From Guyanagaster necrorhizus (lineage: Eukaryota > Basidiomycota > Agaricomycetes > Agaricales > Physalacriaceae): a stretch of 64,000 nt of DNA. Numbering within the stretch: position 1 is the stretch's first letter; the number at the start of each line of letters is the position of its first letter. Location: positions 1,112,912 through 1,176,911 of the forward strand of contig NW_025064890.1 of NCBI RefSeq assembly GCF_019112545.1, given 5' to 3'. Below are positions 36,301 through 49,410 of this stretch, piece after piece. A model generated the notes under the pieces. It did no database searches. It was not told the origin of the DNA and saw only the letters and a program-made list of their open reading frames with translations. The position numbers were made by a program, and so were the translations under genes.

Positions 36301-36697
36301 GCCCCAAACCTTTCCGCGAGCGCTCCTACACCCACGTCAGAAGAGGCCGTCCCGGAAGAGAGAACCCTACTTACGGATCGAGGTCCCAAATCATGACAAT
36401 CTCGTCATCGCTACCACTCGCAAGCCATCTCCCAGAGTGAGCCCATCGCACACACAAGACCGGACCAGTGTGCATCGATAACGTGCATAGCGACTTTGGT
36501 GGCTTGTTCGAAAGCTCAGATGCCGGAACCAAAATCGGTTTGGTGCTCCATATTCGTATTTTGGCGTCCAGCCCACCGGTCGCAATACGAGAGCCATCAG
36601 GGTGGACATGTACAGAGAAGATAGAGAGCCGTTTCGCGGAATCGCTTTTCCCAGATGAATCCCCGTGCATCACCCATGCTGGTTTCGTGAAATGCAT
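33383..36697 (-). CDS. HIR1: HIR1/HIRA-type histone chaperone subunit, 922 aa, 12 exons
   Basis: It is a WD40 scaffold of the HIR complex, which deposits H3-H4 outside replication and represses histone genes. Exons in transcript order: 36697-36375, 36325-36240, 36192-36100, 36062-35861, 35811-35670, 35619-35441, 35391-34580, 34531-34381, 34327-34229, 34178-33678, 33625-33528, 33465-33383; the frame closes exactly. The start MHFTKPAWVMHG is followed by family-typical blocks FSVHVHPDGSRIATGG, HTGPVLCVRWAHSGRW and SGSDDEIVMIWDLDP. Further WD repeats include GHESDVTDVAWSPGDRYLA. Seven-blade propeller to about residue 370, then a Ser/Pro/Gln-rich linker with a basic patch (KRNNKKR), then the C-terminal HIRA domain (WWSSGSDVWPG, LGHLETRLLSA, GLSKRDLLKDVV). 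An in-frame readthrough stop near 33466 is avoided by the last intron. Confidence 0.95.
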
Positions 36698-39600
36698 GTC
36701 AGGCAACAATTCCGGTACTATTGCCTTCGAGTTCGGTTCCTATGGGATGCTTTATATGTACAAGATGAAGAAAATCAGAGCCAAACACGCGGAATGTCTA
36801 CCAAGGGATACCGAAAATTTGAAGGGTAAGCGTTGCAGTGGAAGCTGAAAACGGTCTTCATTTGAATTGCCGGATATGAAAAGTTTTTTATTTAATCAAT
36901 TTCCTTTCTTTGACTACTACCTCCCATCTTCGTATGTCACCCCAGACTAAGAAAACTTTTGACTACTTAGGCCAAACATTCATTGGACACTCGCTCAGCC
37001 CAGAGGAATGAAAATCCACCCTGGTGCTCATACACGGTACTGGGGCTTCACGTCAACCGACTTGCGACCCTTGAATATTGTGTACCGGCGGATGAAGTTG
37101 AGGGCTCTTTCCTTTTACTGATCCCACATTTAAACCTAGGTGCGACTCTATTATGACTGTAATTTTCAACGCCAAACAGCTGCTCGTGTTCTCAATGGAC
37201 CATGTCGACGGTGTGAGTACCAGCTCTGGCGGCCGCAGATGTTTCCCCCACGAGTACTTAATGATAATGGTTCAAATAATCACTCGGTGGAATTACCATC
37301 ATTCATACATGCTACTCAGATCGTCTCTGGTATCCTACATGACAGTGCCTTAATGTCTCTATTTCCCTGAGCCATATGCCACAACGGTATGTTTACGTCC
37401 TGTCCCCTCCATTTCTTTGGGGCATGTTATTGTATCCTGCGTCAAGTGTACTTATTGTTAATGGGTATGATTTTGTGCAGGCCTCAAACCGTTGCTCTGA
37501 CTAGTTATACCAGAACAAATGAAGACGTCGAGTGCTTCAGGGTTTGTCGGTGAACACTGAACGTTGAATCTTTCTGTCGAACCAGCCTCCTGTATGTTCG
37601 ACCGGGAGAACATATGGAACAATCCGTAGAGCCAAGGAGTTTTCATTTCCGGTTCCCGTGTTGCTTTTATCTTGGCACTGGACGTGACTCATATACATTC
37701 TGCGTATGAAGCTGGGCCCAAGTTTTCCTTCGGGACTTCGCACAATGTCGGTAGCTTCCCCTCTCTCCTTCCTCCCTAGGTCTGATGACGCCAGTACAGC
37801 TCCTTTCAGTTCTGAGCGCAGTCTCTACTTGCGGGCGCTGCCAACGTTCTTTAACGACCATTTCACGCTCCTCTTTGTTACCTGGGTATTCTTCCTCGTC
37901 TCTGTGTACAACCCATACCTTTCTTCGAACTTCCAATCCTGACCGAATCGACTAAATACCCAAACAGGCCGTAGATGACAGATCATTCCAACACCGAGCC
38001 CAAGTATCTGAACTTCATAGCCTAAATACGGCCGTATGTCAGCTGGCAATGGGAGTGCCTTTTCCAATCACGATAAGGCGGGTCCATCCTGGTCATCCCA
38101 AATTCCATGAGTTGACTTCGGCTACACCAGAGCTGCTATTCCCGTTTTGTCGCTTTGAATATAACCGCCACTCACTACACCGCACGGCCTCTATTGTGTT
38201 GCTTCCGGCTGTTAACCACATCGGTGACAGTCGTGGAAAGAAAATAAGAATCACAGAACGCATGCTGTTCTGTCATTATTGCATTGAGTTAGAACCTCAG
38301 CGACCTATACTGCATAATTCGATTGCTATCGTCATCGATAGATGTATTCCTTTGGCTCTTTCCGTTGCTTCTATCCTTCTGAATATCGAGAGCGGCTGCT
38401 TCTGATTGTGATAAATGATCCACGGTTTCTTTTTGCGATCCTGGTTTTGAAGTACTCTACGGGTTCTGCGTAATTGAGAACTTGGGACATATATGACACC
38501 ACCTGGCCATCGACCCGTTCCTTCCACTTTTCGGATGATTGTCATTTTCGAGTCTCCTGCGGAAAGCAACGTTGTCGATTATCGGTCTTTCCGGGATCAC
38601 TTTGGGGTCCTCCACCGACTGGTGTCATCACAGATGAAGTAGTAGCCATAATGTCTAATAAAGGACTGCACAGGCCATCTTCTGCGCAAGTTCTGTCTCC
38701 CACTTATACGCATTAATATGATCTCAATTGCCCTAGTCAAGGTTTTTTTTTTTTTACCTTCGGGGGACCTTAAGACCTCATGACTTGTTCCACGGGATCA
38801 CGAGTGAGCCACATTATTTTCCATCTTTGTCTTTGTACAGGGCCCTGAAAGGCATATCGCCGCGCCGTATAATCTTCCGAAAGTGCAGAAATATGGGCCG
38901 CAAGGCTGGACGATATTCCTTTGCTTTTCCTTCCCTACTCTCAATTGCAGGAGAAAATGGCAGCTGAGAGCCTTCGCTTTCTGTCGTGCATTCGGCGACA
39001 GTTCTTGCCGTCGGAGCACAAAGAGACAGGACCATATGGGTCTGGTTCAATTCAGACACGGTGGCCACCATCGCTGAGGTTTTTGGACTTAGTCGCAAGG
39101 GTCGAGGGTGAGTCTTATTGCGCATTTCCACGCTCTATCGTTGAATAGACCGAGGGTCTCGGCTTTTGCAACTCCGCCGTGCTACACCTATCTTAGCGAC
39201 ATTCCCATACTTGCATTCATACATGTCTTCTTTTCCCACTGCTCACACTCCGACTGCGATCGTTTTCCGTGATACGAGATAGGGTAACGCTCCTGCGACT
39301 TCCTGCATTTGAATAGGCATTTTCCCTACCATATCTGGACGTAATGACGATCTTCACAGACGTCGATATACGAGTGGAAGATAAGGGCTTGGCCTCAATT
39401 AATGTGAGTTCCCAAATAGCGTCGGTTTCTAAATAACCTGTGGGATGGTTTGTGAATCAAGGATGGTGGCGTCAACATGAGTTCTCCCGTGATGGTTAGA
39501 ACACTCCGAGTCCCTTGCGACCATGAAGAAGAGTGATAAACTCAGGCTTCATATATACGACAGTTGAACCATGTCTTGTGGAGGCTGATATTTTTGTAGC

Positions 39601-39824
39601 GATTGTTGAGCAATTGTGTCAAATATGTCATCCTTGTGGGTCCATGATATAATACAGTAATTCAATTTATTTCTGTGATAATCATACAAACGTTAATCGT
39701 ATTCCTCGTCCTGCAGGTTTCCGTGACGCTACAATACGGGCGCGTCGCCCATCATTTTTTTGAAAACAAAATATCCATGTGGGCAGGACTTAGCGCTCAG
39801 CTCCGGTCGCGACTAGACGATAAA
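36698..39824. other. 3.1-kb gap without a recognisable gene
   Basis: Short open frames on both strands lack known motifs, plausible splice patterns or codon regularity. Base composition is host-like with normal CpG, so it is not obviously transposon DNA. It contains the promoter side of HIR1 (from 36698) and a 12-base T run near 38743. Confidence 0.45.
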
Positions 39825-40647
39825 TTACATCCTGTATTTCTTCTTGATGGCTGTCCAAGCGGGCTTGGCATCTGCGTTACGTTGCACAAACTGGTCCATG
39901 TCAGTTTCAGGTATTCGGTTGACGTCCACACGGTTCCAGTAACGAGGCATCACAAACGTGATATCACGAGCGTCGCGGTCCTGTCGGCTGCTAATTAACA
40001 GCGGCAGAGGAGGTCAGAGAGGAAACAAGAACACGAGCATAGAGGGCGTACATCATCCAGCTCTTCAGCTTTGCTCGCACGAATTCGGAAATAGTCAAGA
40101 AGGGCACACCGTGTATCTTCATGACTGTGCTACCATCTAGACGACGAGGCCCCGTTTCGCCTGCTGGGAGGATTTCGATCTTATGCGGGATAACACTGTC
40201 AACTGGCGTGAACTACGTCCCACCGGTAAACGGTACTCACTTCTATCGCGGGGATTAGTCGACGATAGGTGACATGGAGTCTAAAAACGGAATGGTAGGT
40301 TAAATGTATTACAGGACAAATAATAAGATGTCTCACCTGTTTGTCCATGGTGACTGGACAAGGGTGAAATGTTCACTTGTGACGACCGCGTCGCGGACAC
40401 GACGAAACGGGTGCGCCTGAGTCTGGCCGCCTTCTACAATGCAGAAAATCTCCTACGGACAGGAGGGGGAAATTGTATAAATATTTGATACAAGAGGAAC
40501 ATCATAGAGTAGACGTACATCGCTGTGAGGCTGATTTGCGAGGCACGCCGTCAATACGCTGCCATGGAACGCGTGGGGTACACCGCTGGCGCGGAGAAGG
40601 GTAGAAAGGGCATTAGCGGCCTCCAAAAGTCTTCGAGTCTCGGACAT
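39825..40647 (-). CDS. Conserved-looking protein of unknown function, 192 aa, 5 exons
   Basis: Exons in transcript order: 40647-40519, 40452-40337, 40280-40241, 40179-40052, 39990-39825; all introns are GT-AG and the sum is 193 codons including the stop. The protein starts MSETRRLLEAANALSTLL and has the segments GVPHAFHGSVLTACLA, EIFCIVEGG, LHVTYRRLIPAIEIEILPAG and TVMKIHGVPFLTISEFVRA, ending WTAIKKKYRM. It has no signal peptide or membrane segment. The layout (helix, a small-residue turn before a strand, then an acidic EIEI strand) faintly recalls nucleotidyltransferase-like folds, but that is only a guess. The exact splice closure argues that it is a real gene. An earlier in-frame GTG exists upstream, but ATG 40647 is preferred. 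Confidence 0.75.
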
Positions 40648-41386
40648 TATGGTAGGAAAGGATAGAATGAGGATGTCAAGCACAGGACATGTTACGGCGG
40701 ATGCTAGGGTGGGGAAGAAAAGGGTATCTAGTTATATGTAATGGAGCCGTGAAGAGCCTCAGGCCCGGAAAAAGAATGGTCAACAGATATGATCTTGACT
40801 GCCATCTTTGCTAAAATCGGGATTCGCCGATCGCACAGGGCCCAGCACGTTGTCACAACGTTTCTAATCAGCTGTGAAGACCTCAGCACAAAATGACCCG
40901 GAATGAGATAAGGAAAGTTGACTTTTGCAGTCGAATAAACTCAAGATCCGCATAATGAGGTTAGCAGGCAATGAAGAAGTGGATATGTATGGTGTTTCGG
41001 TATGTTTTCCAAAATTCGGCAACCAGCTCCGATACCCCGACACCAAGTTTTTCTTTGGAGGGACGGGAGACAAAATTGAAAAATAGACATAGACGTTCTC
41101 TTCTACCTACCAGCTCTGATTCCGTCAGAAGGAACACACAGACTATTCTGATTCCGTCCCCAGATCCGTATGCGACTCGCGGTGATCTTGAGCAAATTGG
41201 AATGCGGGGGTGGGGAAATTCAGACGTGACAGGCCGTGACATCCTGCGGTCCCAGTTGGGAAATTCTAGGCCTCGGTGACATGCGGCATCTTTCCATCAG
41301 CCAAAAGCAACTTCAAATTTTTGAAGAAATTCCCGTCGTTGTGGTCGTCGACAAGCTCTGCGCGACGAGGATCCTGTCCTTCGCGT
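40648..41386. other. Intergenic region between divergent genes
   Basis: The minus-strand 192-aa gene and plus-strand MRS2 diverge from this stretch, so it should hold both promoters. No clear TATA box or other motif was found. The frame upstream of the MRS2 ATG stays open to 41276, so a longer N-terminus cannot be excluded. Confidence 0.45.
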
Positions 41387-43336
41387 ATGCATACAAGTGC
41401 CTGCAGGCAATTGTACAGCCATGTAGTCGCTCGACGTACGGCGATGAACAGCATACAGACGCCCGCAGCCGCTCGTCGTTCAATTTTCACACAATATCAC
41501 AGGAAGGGTACTGAAGACACTAGTCATGGTTCAGCACGACGTCAAAAGAAGGACTTTTTTCTGTCTTCGCGCGCTTTAGGGGCTCGGTATCTTCGCTGGC
41601 CTACTCGAGAGCACCTGGACGGATGTGAGCCGACCGAGCCCCAAGAACAGCTGGCAAAGGCGGATATCCTGGAGAAAGTCATGAAGGGGCGCCAGCCATC
41701 GGATCTTATGTTGAGATGTATGTCAAGATTATCTCTGTTTTGCTCGTATGCTGAGAGAACCTTGTAAGGTACTGTCCTGGATGCGGGGGGTAACACTAAT
41801 CATCTTCACTGTCTTCTTTCATTCTAATCTTACTCTATTCTCTATTCTTGGAAGGAAACGTGAAAACAATATCTGGCCAATTCAAAAAGAGTGATTTGAG
41901 CGCAGAACATCGGCTGAATGTGAGTAGCCTGCCTTGATCACATTGCACGAGCTGACACGGCGAGGGACAGCCTCGTGATCTCCGTAAAATTGACTCGAGG
42001 GTTCCTAATCTTGTTCCTACTATTCTTGTACGAAAGGAGGCCATCCTTGTACGTGTTTCACCCTTGTTCGCAGTCGCGTGACAACTAAGGGCGGTATCGT
42101 TCCTAGGTTAACATTCTTCACGTCCGAGCGCTCGTGAAAGCTGATGCCGTCGTTTTGTTCGACACATATGGGTCCGCTGATTCGCGACTGCACTCGGTGT
42201 TTCTGTATCATCTGGAGGTATGTCATGTACTATCATGAGTGGAAGTATAAAGTCACATAATGTCCCGCAGCACAACCTTAAGATGAAAGGCTCCGGACTG
42301 CCATATGAATTTCGGTTCGCTACCTTCATCCCACATCGACTGACTTTTCGTTAATTAAAACCCTTCAGGGCCCTGGAGTCCATTCTCCTTTCAGTCCTTA
42401 GTGCCTTAGAAGCTGAGATGGTATTCATCCGGAACCTTGTCGGCGGTTTACTCGCCGAGTTGGAAGACGACATTGACCACGACAGCCTTAAACGCCTTCT
42501 GCACTATTCTAGACGACTGGCTAGTTTCCAGAGTAGGGCGAAGCTTGTACGCCACTTTTCTCGTTATCCCAGGATCCGCCTTGACGGCTGTTACAGGTTG
42601 AGCAAGCTTTAGAGGAAGTTCTAGAGCAAGGTACGCTTTGCGCACCCTTCGGTGAGAAATTCGAACTCTGACTTTTTTAGATGAGGATCTGAACGCTATG
42701 TATCTTACCGACAAGAAGAACGGTAACGACCGTGAAATCGACGATCACGAGGAACTCGAATTTCTATTGGAATCGTTTTCCAAGCAGGTCGAAGAAATTG
42801 TGAGCGAAGTAGGTAACATCGATGTAAGTTTCTCATCGAGTTATCAATGCCTTTATTCCTCATTGTCAGCTAGACAAACGTGGAGTCGACTCAAGAAATT
42901 GTCGAATTGATCCTAGACTCTAATCGTAATTCTCTGCTTGCGCTTGACCTACAAGTAAGTTTCTATGGTAAAAATCTTGACATCGTTAATGTGTATATGC
43001 AGGTCTCAATCGCTACTTTTGGTGTCGGCACGGGGGCATTTTTAGCAAGTCTCCTAGGCATGAACGTAAGCCCTTTCGCAGAACACAAGCCGATTGACAT
43101 ATCCCTGATGTCTCTACTTCTTTTCTTAGTTAACAAATCACTTTGAAAGTCATCTGTGGGCATTCTACGGCATGACAGGCTTCACCTCCATCGTGGCCGG
43201 TTGTGTGGCATGGGCTGGGCTCCGGAAACTCGCCAGAATGCGAAAAATTGGTCTTTCTTCTAACAGCGGCAAGCGCAAAACGAAACCTTGGCTACCTCTT
43301 CCTCTTAGAGCGCGAAAATCGGACGGATGGTCGTAA
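41387..43336 (+). CDS. MRS2: Mitochondrial inner-membrane Mg2+ channel, MRS2 type, 451 aa, 12 exons
   Basis: A CorA-superfamily channel that carries Mg2+ into the mitochondrial matrix. Exons: 41387-41717, 41769-41789 (21 bp), 41855-41919, 41971-42048, 42107-42217, 42271-42314, 42369-42546, 42597-42630, 42681-42823, 42874-42954, 43003-43065, 43130-43336; the frame closes exactly. The N-terminus is rich in Arg, Ser and Thr with hardly any acids over about 40 residues, a likely mitochondrial presequence. Family blocks are SDLMLRCTVLDAGG, PRDLRKIDSRVPNLVPTIL, VNILHVRALVKADAVVLFD and ESILLSVLSALEAEM, then long helices. TM1 (SIATFGVGTGAFLASLLGMN) ends in the signature Gly-Met-Asn at residues 381-383, and TM2 is GFTSIVAGCVAWAGL. 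The loop between them carries acidic residues (HFESH), as usual. Confidence 0.95.
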
Positions 43337-46300
43337 CATCTAATGCAGACATTTAGACCGTAATTGACATGTGTATAATCTTCTTCTTATCTACACCATC
43401 TCATTGGCTATATACTAATTTATTCCCTCTGCTATGCTGGCCCTGAAACAGGCGCTCTGTAGAAGACGAAAGATGCATGGAACAAGCGGTGGAAGGCTTT
43501 CAAGTGCACACGAGAGGATCCCTGTCCATCATATCCTGAGATCAGTGACATCGATTGTTTATCAGATCTTCCCAAAGGGTCTGGTCCAACTTTTAACGGA
43601 CAGCATTCGCACTACCTGTGGAGCGGTAGATCAAGCAACCCATACTGAAGAGAAATAAACAATGCAACTAGCGAGCCGACTTCGTACATGATACCCGACT
43701 GTAAAATCTGCATCTGAAGATGTCAGAGACAGGCAATCTGGAATTGAATCGGAAGCGCTAGAAGCGCTACCACCACCATCGGTGCAGGACTCGCGTGAAC
43801 CACACAGAGAAAGCTCGTGCAGATCTTGCGAAGGTTCTGAGGCATGTTGCAAGCGCCGCCATCCAAGTATATCGCCCACATTACGATGCCTTCATAGATT
43901 GCAAGCGTGTCGAATCGGGGTGACACAGGTGCGAGACATCGATGACCGAGAATATCGCCACAGTGCCCACATGACCGTCCAGAAAGACAAATCAGAATCG
44001 AAAATAGTTAATGCAGCTTTTAATGACCGGGAAGAGGGGCATTGTATTACGTTTCTTTTGATACTGAGGCAGAGCTGTGCTTGGTATCCTCATCACATGG
44101 ACGCGAGCCACACCCTCGTAGTAAAGGGTGCCTACACCTCAGTCCTGATCCGTAGAGTAAATAATGCTCGTCATCTGTTCACCCATCATTGACGGCAACA
44201 GAACGGAACTCAAACGGTCCCGAGATTTAGCAAGGTCATGGAAATCCTGACGCTTCTTAGATGCTTTGCGTTGGGCCAAATAAATAGCGGAGCGTTCGTG
44301 GAGCCTCACTTTGGAGTAGAAAGTCCGACACGGAGGTGAGAGGAAACAGGCTTGATCTCTGTACAGTACAGCGCACACGTGCGATATAGCCTACCCGAGA
44401 AGCCTGAGGCCTTATCACCAGATGGGAGCTCAGAAGCAAGCACAACTAGAAAATGAAAGGATAAGTGACATACTAAACATGTGTTCCAATATGACATACG
44501 GAGAGGTTCAAGGGCAGTAGCTCCTGGGAGAGTGATCACTTTCATGGGGTTATGCTGGCGTTGAATTAGAGATCAATGTCCGGCGGAAATGAGTGGACAA
44601 AATGCCACGTACATATGGAAGGCGCTGAGACCAATTTACGGAGTTGTAAAATGAAACAATGAGCCCATCAGCTTTTAGTTGACCGCGGCGAACAGGATTT
44701 GAGATCTCAGAAGGTCCGGAGTGTTTACCCGGCCGCTAAGTCTAGTACATGGTCCGGCAGTCCATCAATTGCTAAACCCCTCTAGGCTGTCTGGGGGGTG
44801 TCGTCTCTTCAGTCCAAACACTTGGAATGAGGTAAAAAATCGCAATGAATATATACAAACACCAGGAACATATAGTCGTACAGAGAGAGACGAGGTTTGA
44901 GAGCGGGGTAGGAAGGGTCAGGTGACCATGAACTTTCCTTATTAGAAGCGACATGGGCTCGTCCAGGACAATCAACGGTTGCTGAAAGAAACTTGAGGCC
45001 GGCATTTGTGGCATATAAACTTTTCAATGTGTCATACTTTGTCTGACAGTAGTGCGTATGGCATGTTTGGATTTTTTTTCTTAATAAGTTCCGAGCTGAA
45101 TTCGCCCGCGCCGTAGCCCATGATCTCCTGGTAATATGATAACGTCGACCTGACGGTTGTCTGGATGTCTAACTGGCGGACAGAGTAATCCATCTGGTCT
45201 GATGACACGATGAGTGAGGAGGGGGGACAGAGAGTGGCGCCGCAGCGCGCGTAGGAAGGTACGTCAACACCTAACTCTTTGAAATAGCGTGTCTCGAGTT
45301 AGTCCCGAAGCAAATGAGAAATTCGTCTGACAGGTTTGATGCTGAGCTGAGGGAGAAAAATAGGAACGGTCTGAGAACGCGTGTACGATCTGGGATCGAA
45401 GGGCCTTAGGCTTTCGAGTCAAGAATAACTTTCGAAACAAGTCACCACTCCACACTTCATCGATCCACGAGTATCTTTCTTGGGCAGTCTAGACGTAGAC
45501 CCGATGACCAGTGGTTATGAGTGGACCGTCGGAGCACCTGCCGAAATATAAGCTCTTTGGAACGTAAACTGATTCATTATTGGGAACCTTATTACTCCAC
45601 AAAAACTACGAATATTATCCCGCGTTATATAGTCACAAGAATTTTTGATGCAGAATACCAAATAGACCAATGTTCGGTGGCGTAACGATTAGCTGTGAAA
45701 GTGAATTTACATTTTTAGTCTCCATTCAATCGTTCTATGTATGGTTTTCATAATGTGAACCATTTCAGCTTACAAAAATCGGTGTCTGCCACTCCCTTTC
45801 GTATTGCGTGACTATAGGTCTGCATGTGTCTAATGCTATTCTTTGGTTTTGAAGGCGACCAGACAGGCCGTTCTCAATTATTATGACAAAAAAACGATGG
45901 AGTCATCATATTTGCTTTCCACATCCGAGTCGTCGCGGTATACGGGAAGGTCGGAAATGGAGGACCAGGAGGGTATAAACGAAAAAGGCTGTGCACGTGG
46001 CACCATCAACGAACTTGGCAAAACTTCGAATCGGAAGTGCCTGATTTTCTTGGTCGTACCTGATGCCTGTGACGGTTGATGGAAAACGTTAGCTTTAGCG
46101 AATGAGAGATGATGATGATATTATGTGTGAGAGGGGCGGTCTGGACAGATTTCCGTTGCATATATTCAAGCATACACCAATTTTCTAAACTCTAAACTTT
46201 TGAATTTTCCACCGCATGAGTAAAAATGGTTTATTTGGCGATGGATTTTATAACATATATTCAAAGTCTGTATGCAAAATAAAAATGTCTGAAGGTGAAG

Positions 46301-46965
46301 AGAAAGACGTCATGATAGTAGGGTGTGTGACAGCATGAGCGATAAATGGATGTTTGGTTGATCAACTTGAAGATCTCCTGCGGCACCACCGAGCCTTTGG
46401 ATTCTGTCACTGTGTCCTGTAATAGCGAGTGAAAGTGAAAATGGAAAGACACTGCAAAGACCGCTGCAAGAGCAGTGAGAGCTTGGGGTAAGCAAGCAAG
46501 GAACACTAAGTTAGCGACATTGTTGGGGATATTGCCGATTATAAAATTGAGTCATAAAGTCCATAAATGTTAGGATATGTACTAATGAGACATGCATGAT
46601 GCATAGCAGAAATGCTCAAGAAATGTTGTGGTGATGGCTTGGTGGCACTGTCCTGTCATCGTCACAACCTTTCCGAAAATATTCTTCCATCACACGTCAC
46701 GCATACCGGGAGGGGAGAGCTTAGCCTTGGCTATCTTCACATCCAAAGATCGCACGAAAGGCCCAAGTGACTTCTGCGTTAAAGTATTACTTGGTCAAAC
46801 TCAGGCTAGGTTCTGCGATTGCTTTCTTTATATCTGATCTAACCTCTTTGAAAATAGTACTTAGCACAAAGATCTCTTGTTTCCTAGTACGTTCTGGTAA
46901 TTCATCAGCCACTTGTCCCTGTCAAAAGAAAATGCAGTTTTCTCGTTACCTTACGCTGATGAACT
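43337..46965. other. 3.6-kb gap without a recognisable gene
   Basis: Only short frames without known motifs are found. A repeat copy lies at 46339-46416. CpG is host-like. A small open frame at 45843-46079 has no recognisable features. Confidence 0.45.
46339..46416 (-). repeat. Short dispersed repeat, copy 2
   Basis: Partner of 32256-32333. On the minus strand it lies inside an 81-codon frame (46261-46506) that begins with a hydrophobic stretch (LTALAAVFAVSF) and reads EIFKLINQTSIYRSC in the shared block. The family is not recognised. Confidence 0.6.
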
Positions 46966-49410
46966 ATGCCTGGGCCCGGCAACCAACGATCGAAGAAATC
47001 TAAAAGCAAAGCTAAACCGTCAACAGCTCCAGCCAGCCCCACTCCCGATGCCTACCTCGGTGACATTGATAACGCTGTAGGATGGAATATTATTGTAAAT
47101 ATTCTATGTGAAGGCTTTGAGCTGCCTGGTGAGTACAATGCGCCTGCGCACTGTTCTATGAATGACCAATCGGCCTACCATCATAGATTTAACGACACGT
47201 AGCGGTCTGAAGAAAGTTCACGCAAATTTTGACAGTATATATCGACCTATTGACAAAGTATACGTTAAGCATGAGAGCAACGACAAGATTACAGGGGGGT
47301 CATTGGGATCTACGGCAAGTTGTGTGCTGATAAAATATTACGGGACAAGTTATTTGAAAAAGGCAACAACGCGTCTACGGTTTATCCTTTCATGTTATGA
47401 CTGTTATCATTATTATCAGCCTTTCTGAAGCGACTTTTACCCTTGCTGCATATACAAGATACACGGCACGTCGCTCTGCGCGCTCTTTCCTTGGTCACAT
47501 ATCACGGAGGAGAGGAAATCAGGTTCGAAATTACTCGCCACTCCAACGAACTCGCAAAATCTCTTTCTGAATTTCCCGATGATGCTGCAGGCTCGGAGCT
47601 CATTGTTTCGGTACTCGCTCATTCTATTCCTACCGTCGTCATGTTTGACACCATTTCACCCAAACCCGACATCTTTCGCTCTCTTGATATGAACACCGTT
47701 ATCAAGAAGGTTACGGAAAGCATGAAGAGACCTAATGCCTCAACATATCTTATCAACCATGCCTCCGAGTTCTTAAGCCTATCAACCCTCAACTGCTGCG
47801 CTGCCTTCAAACACATTCCTTCTGCCATGACCTTCCTAATTGTCGGCCTCAGGAGCGCTGATTGGGCATTCCGATGTTCTTGCCTGGGCGGCGTTATCCG
47901 ATTTCATCGACACGAATCCGAAGAGGATACCCGAGCGATGAACCCCATGAAGTTCATGGCATCCATTAGTACAAAGTTTCCCTCACACATCATCTCCTCT
48001 TTTCCTACGGTTTCGAAAGTTGTGAGATGTACATGACCCTCATACTTCTTTATAGCAACGTTAATTTGCAATACAAAAAGAGGGCTGAGAACTGAATACC
48101 TCACAAAAGCTGAGAAACGTCGCACCGACGTTGTAGACATCCAGTCGAAATGGATTATACGGCGCTGGGGCACTAGCCACCCATGATTTTCAAGCCGCAA
48201 TGATGAAATGCGCTCAGGATCACGACTTGTACCTGCTTGGACTGTCTATCGTACCCATCATCATTCGCACGGAATATTCGATTGCGGAGGGAATGTTCCA
48301 AAGCGAAAATCCTGTTACCGGCCAACGGGAGACCGTGGACGCAGGATTGCCTTTCAAGATGTGGGGGGACTGTCTTCCACATTGTACCAAGGCCATCCGA
48401 GCAAAGGGAAACCCATCTGAAGCTGATATTGCGGATATCCTTGATGTCAAGTATTTTATCAAGATGGCACATCTCCCGGCGGCCGTAAATCTAGCTCGGG
48501 AATCCCTCAAGCGCAACTCTCACTGCGCTTACTTTTATTACGCCATCATACTCGTTGCAGACCCTGTTCGAGGTCTTCGGGCTGCTAAGAAGGGGCTTGA
48601 GTGTAAACAGATCACCCCTTTTATTCGCTTTCAGTTGTTCCAGCGTGCAGTCTCGCATGCAGCAGAACTGGGACTGCAGAAACTTCAGGAGGCAAGTAGG
48701 TTTGACGAGGTGCCTTGGCGTGAGGGCGTTGCGTTCTTAATGAGTGCGCTTGAGGACTCCAAGACGTATGTCGGGCAGGTGCCTCCTGATAATCGCCACA
48801 TGAAGTCTGTTCTGTACTGGAATATCCTTTTGACGTTCGCAATCTAAGGAGTAGATATTAGCATCAATCTCAGAGAGCTCGAGGTGAGCGATATGACACC
48901 ATGTTCTTTGCCTATCGTTTACCATATTGTCTGTTCATAGAGAACGCGAAAGCAGCTCGAGATCGCAGATGAGATCAGCACCTTTATTGGATCTCCTCCC
49001 CCAAAGGCGAACGAATGTTTGGCACAAGAAACTGTCTTGAAATTATACACCAACGCTGCTCAAGAGTGGGAGAGCACCATATCGAATAACGACACTGAAT
49101 GGGAAGATATTGTCACATCGGAGGGAGTAGATGATGACCTTCATGCGTGGTTGGAGGAGCTGCATCTCGATAACCCCGCGATAAAGGCGAACCCATCATG
49201 TCTGCACCCGAAAATTACTTCGAATCATGTCGCACTATACCGGTGCTCGTGGTGTGGTACTCCAAGCGCAGTTCTTAGAAAATGTTCTAGATGTGGACAA
49301 ACGAGGTGAGAGTATTTGAGGAGCAACTTAGATACTGCGACACTGGATGTCAAAAATCCCACTGGACGGATCATAAACGACAATGCGCTCAACCTTCAGA
49401 TATCGATTAG
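46966..49410 (+). pseudogene. MYND zinc-finger protein gene with frameshifts and a stop, probably dead
   Basis: It starts MPGPGNQRSKKSKSKAK at 46966, and the first intron (47129-47186) is normal. The C-terminal exons encode a full MYND finger: CSWCGTPSAVLRKCSRCG, then after an intron YCDTGCQKSHWTDHKRQC, ending at 49410. The middle is alpha-helical and repeat-like (DTRHVALRALSLVTYHGG, DWAFRCSCLGGVIRFH). Lesions: at the six-G run 47294-47299 the frame changes, since the following VIGIYGKLCADKILRDKL reads one base over; near 48170-48180 the frame changes again before DFQAAMMKC; and TAA at 48845-48847 interrupts just before LRELE. One intron would need a GC donor (47363). MYND fingers bind proline-rich partner motifs. 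Sequencing error at the G run is possible, but three lesions favour a pseudogene. Confidence 0.75.

Noticed and set aside
43003..43065. Reading MRS2 as separate short genes
   Set aside because: The short frames join through GT-AG introns into one 451-codon frame with the Gly-Met-Asn signature, so they are exons of one gene.
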